Both the position numbers and the translations under genes were made by a program. Below, piece after piece: positions 1 to 5,963 of a DNA stretch of 6,114 bases (position 1 is the stretch's first letter; the number at the start of each line of letters is the position of its first letter). The stretch is from Alphaproteobacteria bacterium. Lineage in GTDB: Bacteria > Pseudomonadota > Alphaproteobacteria > ATCC43930 > CGMCC-115725. Under the pieces are notes generated by a model that was given only the letters and a program-made list of their open reading frames with translations, was not told the origin of the DNA and did not search any database. The stretch lies in assembly GCA_017353855.1 (NCBI GenBank), contig JAFMSA010000273.1, positions 1 through 6,114 of the forward strand, read 5' to 3'.

Positions 1-1
1 C

Positions 2-694
2 GTGGTGGTGTCCAACATCAATGTCGGGATTCTCTATCTCTTTGCGATCAGCTCGCTCGGTGTTTACGGGATTATCCTCGCAGGTTGGGCGTCCAATTCG
101 CGCTATGCCTTTCTCGGCGCGTTGCGTTCGGCGGCGCAGATGGTCTCTTACGAGGTCGCGATCGGGTTTGTTCTCGTCACTGTGCTGCTGTGCGCCGGCT
201 CGCTCAATCTGAGCGACATCGTCGAGGCGCAGCGTCGCATCTGGTTCGCGATCCCGCTGTTGCCGATGTTCGTGATTTTTTTCGCCTCCGCACTGGCTGA
301 GACGGGTCGCGCGCCCTTTGATCTGCCCGAGGGCGAGACGGAGATCGTGGCCGGCTATTTCGTCGAATATTCGTCGATGGCTTTCGCGCTGTTTTATCTC
401 GGCGAATACGGCAACATCATCCTGATGGGTGCGATCACCAGCATTCTGTTCCTCGGCGGCTGGCTCCCGCCATTGGGGGTGGCGCCTTTCACGTGGGTCC
501 CCGGCCCGGTCTGGTTCGCGCTCAAGATCGCCTTTGTGGTGTTTTGCTTTCTGTGGGTGCGCGCGACTTTCCCGCGGTTCCGCTATGATCAGCTGATGCG
601 GCTCGGCTGGAAGGTGTTTCTGCCGTTTTCGCTGTTCTGGTTGGTGCTGACTGCCGGCGTGCTGAGCGTGACAGGGTGGCTGCCCCGGAGCTGA
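2..694 (+). CDS. nuoH: NADH:quinone oxidoreductase subunit H (NuoH), 5'-truncated by window edge
   Basis: Membrane subunit of complex I that links the peripheral arm to the membrane arm and forms much of the quinone-binding chamber (family ND1). The visible part is 230 residues of a protein normally about 340 long, so roughly the first 110 residues lie upstream of the window; the GTG codons at the left edge are internal, not the start. Seen directly: the VSNINVGILYLFAISSL segment, the LAETGRAPFDLPEGETEIVAGY motif split around fragment residues 98-119 (the acidic loop lining the quinone cavity in this family), the FVEYSSMAFALFYLGEY stretch at 120-136, and the typical end with a WVRATFPRFRYDQLM motif at 185-199 before a last hydrophobic segment. 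Several hydrophobic helices are obvious. It ends in TGA at 692-694, ten bases before the nuoI start, so the two are co-transcribed. The identification is secure; only the N-terminus is unseen. Confidence 0.97.
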   Translation: MVVSNINVGILYLFAISSLGVYGIILAGWASNSRYAFLGALRSAAQMVSYEVAIGFVLVTVLLCAGSLNLSDIVEAQRRIWFAIPLLPMFVIFFASALAETGRAPFDLPEGETEIVAGYFVEYSSMAFALFYLGEYGNIILMGAITSILFLGGWLPPLGVAPFTWVPGPVWFALKIAFVVFCFLWVRATFPRFRYDQLMRLGWKVFLPFSLFWLVLTAGVLSVTGWLPRS

Positions 695-697
695 AGG
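693..697 (+). promoter_or_regulatory. Ribosome binding site of nuoI, overlapping nuoH stop
   Basis: GAAGG lies seven bases before ATG 705 and includes the last two bases of the nuoH TGA. It supports ATG 705 over the neighbouring TTG 702 and ATG 711, and suggests that ribosomes finishing nuoH can reinitiate on nuoI. Confidence 0.6.
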
Positions 698-704
698 TGT
701 ATTG

Positions 705-1193
705 ATGGGAATGCTCGAACGCGCCACTCGCAGTCTGTTGCTGACCGAGCTCCTTTCCGGCCTGGGAGTGACGCTGCGCTATATGTTCAAACGCCCCGTC
801 ACGGTGAATTACCCTTACGAAAAGGGTCCGCTGAGCGCCCGCTTCCGCGGTGAGCACGCACTCAGGCGTTATCCCAACGGCGAGGAGCGTTGCATTGCCT
901 GCAAGCTGTGTGAGGCGATCTGCCCGGCGCTTGCGATCACGATCGAGGCCGAACCGCGCGAGGACGACAGCCGGCGTACCACGCGTTATGACATCGACAT
1001 GACGAAGTGCATCTATTGCGGTTATTGTCAGGAAGCCTGCCCGGTCGACGCGATCGTCGAGGGGCCGAATTTCGAATTCGCGACCGAGACGCACGAGGAG
1101 CTGCTCTACGACAAAGAGAAGCTCCTGGCGAACGGGGACCGGTGGGAAGCCGAGATTGCCAAGAATCTGGCGCTCGAGGCGCCGTACCGGTGA
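705..1193 (+). CDS. nuoI: NADH:quinone oxidoreductase subunit I (NuoI), 2x[4Fe-4S] ferredoxin-like subunit
   Basis: Peripheral-arm subunit (mitochondrial TYKY/NDUFS8 family) that carries two 4Fe-4S clusters, N6a and N6b, passing electrons towards NuoB and quinone. Two CxxCxxCxxxCP motifs are visible: CIACKLCEAICP with cysteines at residues 63, 66, 69 and 73, and CIYCGYCQEACP with cysteines at 102, 105, 108 and 112. The N-terminal ~30 residues form the amphipathic helix that lies along the membrane next to NuoH, and the C-terminus APYR is typical of the alphaproteobacterial/mitochondrial form. Length is 162 aa, as expected. Possible starts are TTG 702, ATG 705 and ATG 711. I chose ATG 705 because GAAGG at 693-697 leaves a 7-base spacer to it, against 4 and 13 bases for the others. 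The Shine-Dalgarno overlaps the nuoH stop codon, so translation is probably coupled. No key residue is missing. Confidence 0.97.
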   Translation: MGMLERATRSLLLTELLSGLGVTLRYMFKRPVTVNYPYEKGPLSARFRGEHALRRYPNGEERCIACKLCEAICPALAITIEAEPREDDSRRTTRYDIDMTKCIYCGYCQEACPVDAIVEGPNFEFATETHEELLYDKEKLLANGDRWEAEIAKNLALEAPYR

Positions 1194-1230
1194 GCCGGAC
1201 GGCGAAGGGCGCGGCGGGTGAGGCGGGGCG

Positions 1231-1854
1231 ATGATCGTCCAGGCTGTCCTGTTCTACATTTTCGCGGTGGTTGCCGTCGCCTCGGGCGCGCTCGTGATCT
1301 CGGCCCGCAACCCGGTTCACTCGGTGCTTTTTCTGATATTGTCCTTCTTTAATGTCGCCGCGCTCTTCATCCTGATCGGGGCGGAGTTCCTCGCGATGAT
1401 CCTGGTGATCGTCTATGTCGGGGCAGTCGCGGTGCTGTTCCTTTTCGTTGTCATGATGCTGAATATCGATTTCCTTGAAATGCGCAGCGGCTTTGTGCGC
1501 TACCTTCCTGTCGGCGCGGCCGTCGGGGCCGTGCTGCTGGCCGAACTCGTCTTTCTCGTTTTTGGCTGGTCCGCATTGCCCGGCGGGCCGGGCGGCGCGA
1601 CAGCGTCGGCCACGGGCGGGCTTGCCGTAACCAACACGCGAGCGCTCGGGGACATCATCTACACGCGCTATCTCTTGGGCTTTCAGGCGGCGGGGCTGAT
1701 CCTGCTCGTTGCAATGGTCGGCGCGATCGTGCTGACCCTGCGCCACCGCGAGGATGTGCGCCGGCAGTCGATCTCGGCTCAGCTCGCCCGTGCGCGTTCC
1801 CAGAGCGTCGACGTCGTCAAAGTTCCGCTCGGCACCGGCAGCAGCAGATCATGA
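1231..1854 (+). CDS. nuoJ: NADH:quinone oxidoreductase subunit J (NuoJ)
   Basis: Small membrane subunit of complex I (family ND6), sitting beside NuoK and NuoH at the start of the proton path. It has 207 residues with five hydrophobic segments at about 2-24, 30-50, 53-77, 92-112 and 146-170. The third contains YVGAVAVLFLFVVMMLN (residues 62-78), the conserved glycine/tyrosine helix that in known complex I structures can carry a pi-bulge and changes shape during the catalytic cycle. The loop between segments 4 and 5 is glycine/alanine-rich (about 117-130) and variable in the family. After the last helix a polar, basic tail (RHREDVRRQS onward, ~37 residues) follows, as in alphaproteobacterial homologues. 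ATG 1231 is preceded by GAGG at 1220-1223 with a 7-base spacer; the nuoI-nuoJ gap is 37 bases with no other signal. The stop codon overlaps the nuoK start. Confidence 0.96.
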   Translation: MIVQAVLFYIFAVVAVASGALVISARNPVHSVLFLILSFFNVAALFILIGAEFLAMILVIVYVGAVAVLFLFVVMMLNIDFLEMRSGFVRYLPVGAAVGAVLLAELVFLVFGWSALPGGPGGATASATGGLAVTNTRALGDIIYTRYLLGFQAAGLILLVAMVGAIVLTLRHREDVRRQSISAQLARARSQSVDVVKVPLGTGSSRS

Positions 1855-2159
1855 TAATCGGTATCGGGCATTATCTGACGGTCGGCGCGATCCTGTTCAC
1901 GCTGGGTGTCTTCGGTATCTTTCTGAACCGCAAGAACGTGATCGTCATGCTGATGTCGATTGAGCTGATGCTGCTTGCGGTCAGCGTCAACTTCGTTGCG
2001 TTCTCGGTGTTTCTGAAGAATCTGATCGGCCAGGCCTTTGCGATGTTCGTGCTGACCGTCGCCGCGGCCGAGGCGGCCATCGGCCTTGCTATTCTCGTTG
2101 TCTACTTCCGCAACCGCGGCACGATCCGCGTTGAGGACATCAACATGATGAAAGGATGA
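1851..2159 (+). CDS. nuoK: NADH:quinone oxidoreductase subunit K (NuoK)
   Basis: Smallest membrane subunit of complex I (family ND4L, MrpC-like), 102 aa, with three transmembrane helices at about 4-24, 29-51 and 60-86. The two membrane-buried glutamates needed for proton transfer are present: Glu38 in the MSIELML motif and Glu74 in the AAAEAAIGLA motif, matching Glu36 and Glu72 of the Escherichia coli protein. The C-terminus is the usual short charged tail (FRNRGTIRVEDINMMKG). The ATG overlaps the nuoJ stop as ATGA (1851-1854) and no good Shine-Dalgarno sequence precedes it, so translation probably depends on coupling to nuoJ. The last codons contain AAAGG immediately before the TGA. This would be a natural ribosome site for a closely following gene, but here the next gene begins 155 bases downstream. 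Confidence 0.96.
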   Translation: MIIGIGHYLTVGAILFTLGVFGIFLNRKNVIVMLMSIELMLLAVSVNFVAFSVFLKNLIGQAFAMFVLTVAAAEAAIGLAILVVYFRNRGTIRVEDINMMKG

Positions 2160-2287
2160 ACGCAATCGCGTATACCTCCACCGCGTCGTGCCCGGGCTTG
2201 ACCCGGGCATCTCATGCAGGCGCCCGGTGCAGGCGGGCGCGCCTCCGCATGGGTTGCCGGGTCGAGCCCGGCAATGACGCGTTTTAG
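2156..2287 (+). other. Short open frame (43 codons) across the repeat, in phase with nuoL; probably not a gene
   Basis: An ATG at 2156 overlaps the nuoK stop (ATGA) and opens a 43-codon frame ending at TAG 2285-2287. It is in the same reading frame as nuoL, 28 bases before the nuoL start. Most of its translation comes from the palindromic repeat and ends in GCRVEPGNDAF, a phrase typical of spurious translations of such repeats. AAAGG abuts the ATG with no spacer, so initiation there would be poor. I list it because it shows the nuoK-nuoL junction is open in the nuoL frame except for one TAG, not because I think it encodes a protein. Confidence 0.2.
2184..2279 (+). repeat. REP/BIME-like palindromic element in the nuoK-nuoL spacer
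   Basis: Two arms face each other. The left arm is 2184-2217 and contains TGCCCGGG-CTTGA-CCCGGGCA (2189-2209, 8-bp stem, 5-base loop). The right arm is 2247-2279 and contains TTGCCGGG-TCGAG-CCCGGCAA (2254-2274, 8-bp stem, 5-base loop). The right arm is an imperfect reverse complement of the left, and the centre also pairs: AGGC 2218-2221 with GCCT 2241-2244, and GCCCG 2222-2226 with CGGGC 2234-2238, around a 7-base loop. The whole element can therefore fold either as two small hairpins or as one long stem. A GCCGGG-CTTGA-CCCGGC core flanked by CGTCAT/ATGACG is, from general knowledge, a high-copy intergenic repeat type in alphaproteobacterial genomes. Copy number here cannot be checked from one window. 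It may stabilise or process the polycistronic mRNA; that is inference. Confidence 0.85.
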
Positions 2288-2302
2288 CCACACCCCGGGT
2301 TC

Positions 2303-2308
2303 GGAAAG
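2303..2308 (+). promoter_or_regulatory. Probable ribosome binding site of nuoL
   Basis: GGAAAG sits six bases before the TTG at 2315. It is a moderate Shine-Dalgarno match and is the main local support for TTG as the start. The in-frame TAG at 2285-2287 rules out any start further upstream, and no ATG or GTG lies in frame between them. Confidence 0.5.
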
Positions 2309-2314
2309 CACGAT

Positions 2315-4240
2315 TTGGCCGCCGCAGTCGTATTCCTGCCGCTTGTCGCCGCGATTATCGTCGGCTTCTTTGGCCGCGCGATCGGCGATCGCGGTTCGCA
2401 ACTGATCAGCTGCGGCGCGCTGCTGCTGTCGGCGGTGCTGGGGCTGCTGCTGTTTCGGGATATCCTCGCAACCGAACAGGCGCATATCATTCCACTGGCG
2501 AACTGGATCGTCGCGGGCGGGGTCGAAGTCTCGTGGTCGCTCAGGCTGGACACGCTGAGCGGTGTGATGATCCTGGTCGTGACGATCGTATCGTCGATGG
2601 TTCATGTCTATTCGGTAGGCTACATGGCGGAGGATCCGTCGATCCCGCGTTTCATGGCCTATTTGAGCCTTTTTACGTTTTTCATGCTGGCACTGGTGAC
2701 GTCGAACGACTTTGTCCAGCTGTTCTTCGGCTGGGAGGGTGTCGGGCTGATGTCCTACCTGCTGATCGGCTTCTGGTATGACCGCCCGTCGGCCAACGCC
2801 GCAGCGATCAAAGCTTTCATTGTCAACCGGGTTGGCGATTTCGGCTTCGCGCTCGGCATTTTCGCGACCTTCCAGATCTTCGGGACCCTCGACTTTGGCG
2901 CCGTCTTCGGCGCAGCCCCGAAAGTGGTCGGCACGACGCTGGATTTCCTCGGCTGGCGGGCCGATGCGTTGACCCTCGCCTGCGTGCTTTTGTTCATCGG
3001 CGCGATCGGGAAATCGGCGCAGATCCCGCTCCACACCTGGTTGCCGGACGCGATGGAGGGCCCGACCCCGGTTTCCGCGCTGATCCATGCGGCGACAATG
3101 GTGACGGCGGGTGTGTTCATGGTCTGCCGGCTGTCGCCGATGTTCGAATATGCGCCGACCGCGCTCGCCGTCGTCGGGATCATCGGCGGGACGACGGCTG
3201 TCTTTGCCGCCAGCATCGGCATGGTGCAGAACGACATCAAGCGGGTCATCGCCTGGTCGACCTGCAGCCAGCTTGGCTACATGTTCGCCGCCGCGGCGGT
3301 CTCCGCCTATGCCGCGGCGATGTTCCACCTCTTCACCCATGCCTTTTTCAAGGGCCTCCTGTTCCTGTGCTCGGGATCGGTGATCCACGCGTTGGGCGGC
3401 GAGCAGGACATGCGCCGGATGGGCGGCCTGTGGCGCAAAATCCCGTGGACCTATGGAACGATGTGGGTCGGGGCCCTGTCCTTGAGCGCACTGCCGTTCT
3501 TCTCCGGCTATTTCTCGAAGGACACGATCCTCGCGGCGACCTGGGCATCGGGCAGTGCGGTTGGCCGCTACTCGTACTGCCTGGGCACGTTGGCCGCCTT
3601 CATGACCGCGTTCTACATCTCACGCGTGATGTTCATGACCTTCCACGGCGAGCCTCGTGCCGGCGAGGAGGCGATGCATCACGCGCACGAGAGCCCGTGG
3701 GTGATGCGGGTTCCGCTGCTCGTCCTCGCACTGGGTGCGGCTTTCGCCGGGTATTTCGCGTATGAGGCCTTTGTCGGCGAGCCGCAGGCCGGGTTCTGGA
3801 AGAGCGCGATCCTCGTGCTGCCCCAGCACACGGCACTCGTCGAGGCCGAGCAAATCCCGCTCACGCTCGCATATCTGCCGCTGTTCGCCGGCCTTCTCGG
3901 GATTGCGACAGCATATGTCTTTTACATTGTCAATCCGATGATCCCGGTGCGCCTGGCGGCGGGTTATCGCGCGCTGTACCAATTTCTGCTGAACCGCTGG
4001 TATGTCGACGAACTCTACGATCGTCTGTTCGTCCGGCCGGCAATGGCGATCGGCGACGGATTATGGAAGTCGGGTGACGGCGCCGTCATCGATGGTCTCG
4101 GCCCCGATGGCGTTGCCTCGCTCACCCGCGATCTCGCGCGTCGGGCGAGCCGGCTGCAGAGCGGGTATCTCTACCACTATGCGTTCGCGATGATGATCGG
4201 GCTCGTCGCGATCGTCACGTGGTACCTGTTCCCTCGGTGA
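2315..4240 (+). CDS. nuoL: NADH:quinone oxidoreductase subunit L (NuoL), antiporter-like, TTG start
   Basis: Distal antiporter-like proton-pumping subunit of the complex I membrane arm (family ND5, MrpA-like), 641 aa, within the usual range. The channel residues are in place: Glu141 in FFGWEGVGLMSYLLIGFW (133-), Lys233 in the GKSAQIPLHTWLPDAMEGP motif (232-), His258 in ALIHAATMV, Lys346 in THAFFKGLLF, and Lys402 in GYFSKD. They correspond to the Glu144, Lys229, His254, Lys342 and Lys399 set known from Escherichia coli. The C-terminal part has NRWYVDELYD (560-569), which introduces the long lateral helix running along NuoM and NuoN, and a final membrane helix at about 620-640. The start is TTG: an in-frame TAG lies 28 bases upstream, the family N-terminus (xAAxVFLPLxxAII) aligns at this point, and GGAAAG precedes it. 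The start is the only unusual feature; the body is intact. Confidence 0.96.
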   Translation: MAAAVVFLPLVAAIIVGFFGRAIGDRGSQLISCGALLLSAVLGLLLFRDILATEQAHIIPLANWIVAGGVEVSWSLRLDTLSGVMILVVTIVSSMVHVYSVGYMAEDPSIPRFMAYLSLFTFFMLALVTSNDFVQLFFGWEGVGLMSYLLIGFWYDRPSANAAAIKAFIVNRVGDFGFALGIFATFQIFGTLDFGAVFGAAPKVVGTTLDFLGWRADALTLACVLLFIGAIGKSAQIPLHTWLPDAMEGPTPVSALIHAATMVTAGVFMVCRLSPMFEYAPTALAVVGIIGGTTAVFAASIGMVQNDIKRVIAWSTCSQLGYMFAAAAVSAYAAAMFHLFTHAFFKGLLFLCSGSVIHALGGEQDMRRMGGLWRKIPWTYGTMWVGALSLSALPFFSGYFSKDTILAATWASGSAVGRYSYCLGTLAAFMTAFYISRVMFMTFHGEPRAGEEAMHHAHESPWVMRVPLLVLALGAAFAGYFAYEAFVGEPQAGFWKSAILVLPQHTALVEAEQIPLTLAYLPLFAGLLGIATAYVFYIVNPMIPVRLAAGYRALYQFLLNRWYVDELYDRLFVRPAMAIGDGLWKSGDGAVIDGLGPDGVASLTRDLARRASRLQSGYLYHYAFAMMIGLVAIVTWYLFPR

Positions 4241-4433
4241 GAGGTCGGCAGATGTTGTCAGCTGCAGCCCTCGCTCGGCATCTCCGGGCGCACGGGCGGG
4301 ATGGCGGTCCGAGGGAAGATTTCGGGTCTCGCGTGCGGCTGACGGCCCGACGACGGCGTGGCGGCGGCCCGTGTTGCGGCAGGCCGGGCGGTGGTGCAGG
4401 GCCGGGGTCGATCGCGATGAGGGGAGGGCAAGC
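4241..4433 (+). other. 193-base nuoL-nuoM spacer with a doubtful 61-codon frame
   Basis: The spacer is long for this operon, where the other junctions overlap by 4 bases or are separated by 9-37 bases, apart from nuoK-nuoL. It holds one + frame, ATG 4252 to TGA 4435-4437, 61 residues. GAGG at 4241-4244 lies seven bases before that ATG, and its stop overlaps the nuoM GTG as GTGA. Its predicted product is rich in Arg, Gly and Ala, has no hydrophobic segment or motif I recognise, and its third codon positions are clearly less G/C-biased than those of the nuo genes. These points suggest untranslated DNA, though the signals at both ends are neat. CCCTCG 4268-4273 could pair with CGAGGG 4310-4315, a weak stem without a T run. 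I see no terminator, promoter or repeat like the one at 2184-2279. Confidence 0.4.
4423..4427 (+). promoter_or_regulatory. Strong ribosome binding site that fixes the nuoM start
   Basis: GGAGG within the purine run GAGGGGAGGG lies six bases before GTG 4434. It is the best Shine-Dalgarno match in the window and decides in favour of GTG 4434 over the in-frame GTG at 4371, whose extra 21 codons do not resemble a NuoM N-terminus. Confidence 0.8.
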
Positions 4434-5954
4434 GTGAGCCATTGGCCGCTCCTCTCGCTGGTGACCTTTGTGCCGCTGATCGGCACGGCGTTCATCCTGA
4501 TGACGCGCGGCGAGGCCACGGTTGTCGCACGCAATGCCCGCTTTATCGCGCTGTGGACGGCACTGGTCGATCTGGCGCTGTCGGTGGTGCTGTGGGTCCA
4601 GTTCGACCCGAACACATCCGATTTTCAGTTCGTCGAGCAGGCCGACTGGGTGACGATCGGCGGTTTCCACTTTGCCTATCACATGGGGATCGACGGGATC
4701 TCGCTGTTTTTCGTCCTCCTCTCCACACTCCTGACATTGCTCTCGATCGTCTCTGCGTGGGAAGTGATTCAATTCCGTGTCAAGGAATTCATGATCGCCT
4801 TTCTCGTGCTAGAGACCCTGATGGTCGGAATATTCTGTGCACTTGATTTTGTTCTTTTCTATGTATTCTTCGAGGGTGTGCTAATCCCGATGTTTTTGAT
4901 CATCGGGGTGTGGGGCGGCTCAAACAGGATCTATTCAGCGTTCAAATTTTTCCTCTATACGCTGTTGGGCTCGGTTTTGATGCTGCTTGCGGTGCTCGCG
5001 GTCTATTTCGAGACCGGGACGACCGATATCACGGTGGCGCTCTCCCACGACTTCCCGCCCGGTCTGCAGAGATGGCTGTGGCTGGCCTTTTTTGCGTCAT
5101 TTGCGATCAAGGTGCCGATGTGGCCGGTGCACACCTGGCTGCCCGATGCGCATGTCGAAGCGCCCACCGCGGGTTCGGTCATTCTGGCGGGTATCCTGCT
5201 GAAGCTGGGCGGCTATGGCTTCGTCCGTTTTTCGCTGCCGATGTTCCCGCTCGCTTCGGCCTATTTCACGCCGCTTATCTTCACGCTCAGCGCCATAGCG
5301 GTGATCTACACCTCACTGGTGGCCCTGGCGCAGATCGACATGAAAAAGCTGATTGCCTATTCGTCGATCGCCCATATGGGTTTTGTCACGATGGGCACAT
5401 TTGCGGCGACCAACGAGGCGGTGCAGGGTGCGCTCATCCAGATGATCAGCCACGGTCTCGTGTCGGGGGCCCTTTTCCTGTGCGTCGGCGTTCTCTATGA
5501 CCGGCTGCACACGCACGAGATCGCACGTTTCGGCGGTCTTGTGCAGCGCATGCCGGCCTACGCTTTCGTCTTGATGGTGTTCACGCTGGCGGCGGTCGGG
5601 TTGCCCGGCACGAGCGGGTTTGTCGGCGAATTCCTGATCCTGCTCGGCACCTTCAAGGTCAGCACGCTTGAAACCACTCTCGCGGCGACCGCGCTGTTCC
5701 TCGCGCCCGCCTACATGCTTTACCTCTATCGCCGGGTCATATTCGGAACGATCACGCGCGCGGATCTGCGCAACATGCTCGATTTGAGCCTGCGCGAGAA
5801 ACTGGTCTTCGCTCCGTTGCTGGCACTCGTCGTGTGGATCGGCGTCTATCCAACATCGTTCCTGCGGCCGCTCCAGGTTTCCGTCGATCACCTGGTCCAG
5901 CAGGTAAATGCCGCCACGGCGGCCGCGGGGGTGCGCCATGCGAGCCTCGACTAG
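4434..5954 (+). CDS. nuoM: NADH:quinone oxidoreductase subunit M (NuoM), antiporter-like, GTG start
   Basis: Middle antiporter-like proton-pumping subunit of the complex I membrane arm (family ND4), 506 aa, normal length. The N-terminus SHWPLLSLVTFVPLIG matches the family when GTG 4434 is used. Channel residues visible: Glu147 in FFEGVLIPMFLIIGVWGG (145-162), Lys226 in AIKVPMWPVHTWLPDAHVEAP (224-244), Lys257 in GILLKLGGYG, His340 in QMISHGLVSGALF, and Glu399 in GTSGFVGEF. These match Glu144, Lys234, Lys265 and Glu407 of Escherichia coli NuoM. About 14 hydrophobic segments are expected and the profile agrees. A reading frame could be extended upstream to GTG 4371, but that extension is Arg/Gly-rich and lies in the spacer. 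Codons 132-144 show atypical A/T-ending choice although the protein sequence there is highly conserved. The gene ends in TAG, nine bases before nuoN and in the same frame. Confidence 0.97.
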   Translation: MSHWPLLSLVTFVPLIGTAFILMTRGEATVVARNARFIALWTALVDLALSVVLWVQFDPNTSDFQFVEQADWVTIGGFHFAYHMGIDGISLFFVLLSTLLTLLSIVSAWEVIQFRVKEFMIAFLVLETLMVGIFCALDFVLFYVFFEGVLIPMFLIIGVWGGSNRIYSAFKFFLYTLLGSVLMLLAVLAVYFETGTTDITVALSHDFPPGLQRWLWLAFFASFAIKVPMWPVHTWLPDAHVEAPTAGSVILAGILLKLGGYGFVRFSLPMFPLASAYFTPLIFTLSAIAVIYTSLVALAQIDMKKLIAYSSIAHMGFVTMGTFAATNEAVQGALIQMISHGLVSGALFLCVGVLYDRLHTHEIARFGGLVQRMPAYAFVLMVFTLAAVGLPGTSGFVGEFLILLGTFKVSTLETTLAATALFLAPAYMLYLYRRVIFGTITRADLRNMLDLSLREKLVFAPLLALVVWIGVYPTSFLRPLQVSVDHLVQQVNAATAAAGVRHASLD

Positions 5955-5963
5955 GCCGGGCTG

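Noticed and set aside
2..10. GTG codons at the left edge as the start of nuoH
   Set aside because: The protein sequence there is internal to the NuoH family and the frame is open to the window edge, so the real start lies upstream.
2198..2203. TTGACC as a possible promoter -35 box upstream of nuoL
   Set aside because: It is the loop and stem of the palindromic repeat, and no plausible -10 box follows at the right distance in the GC-rich DNA.
2254..2285. Right-arm hairpin followed by TTTT as an intrinsic terminator
   Set aside because: Seven bases separate the stem from a run of only four T, and termination here would cut nuoL, M and N off the operon. I keep it only as possible weak attenuation within the repeat finding.
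2102..3388. Antisense open frame of 428 codons opposite nuoL, and several shorter antisense frames such as 522-1094, 937-1746 and 5313-5939
   Set aside because: They lie opposite well-identified nuo genes, are extremely rich in Arg, Asp, Glu, His and Gln, and show no recognisable domain. This is what the complementary strand of G/C-ending membrane-protein codons produces.
4268..4315. Stem CCCTCG/CGAGGG in the nuoL-nuoM spacer as a terminator or structured RNA
   Set aside because: Only six base pairs with a 36-base loop and no T run; easily expected by chance in GC-rich sequence.
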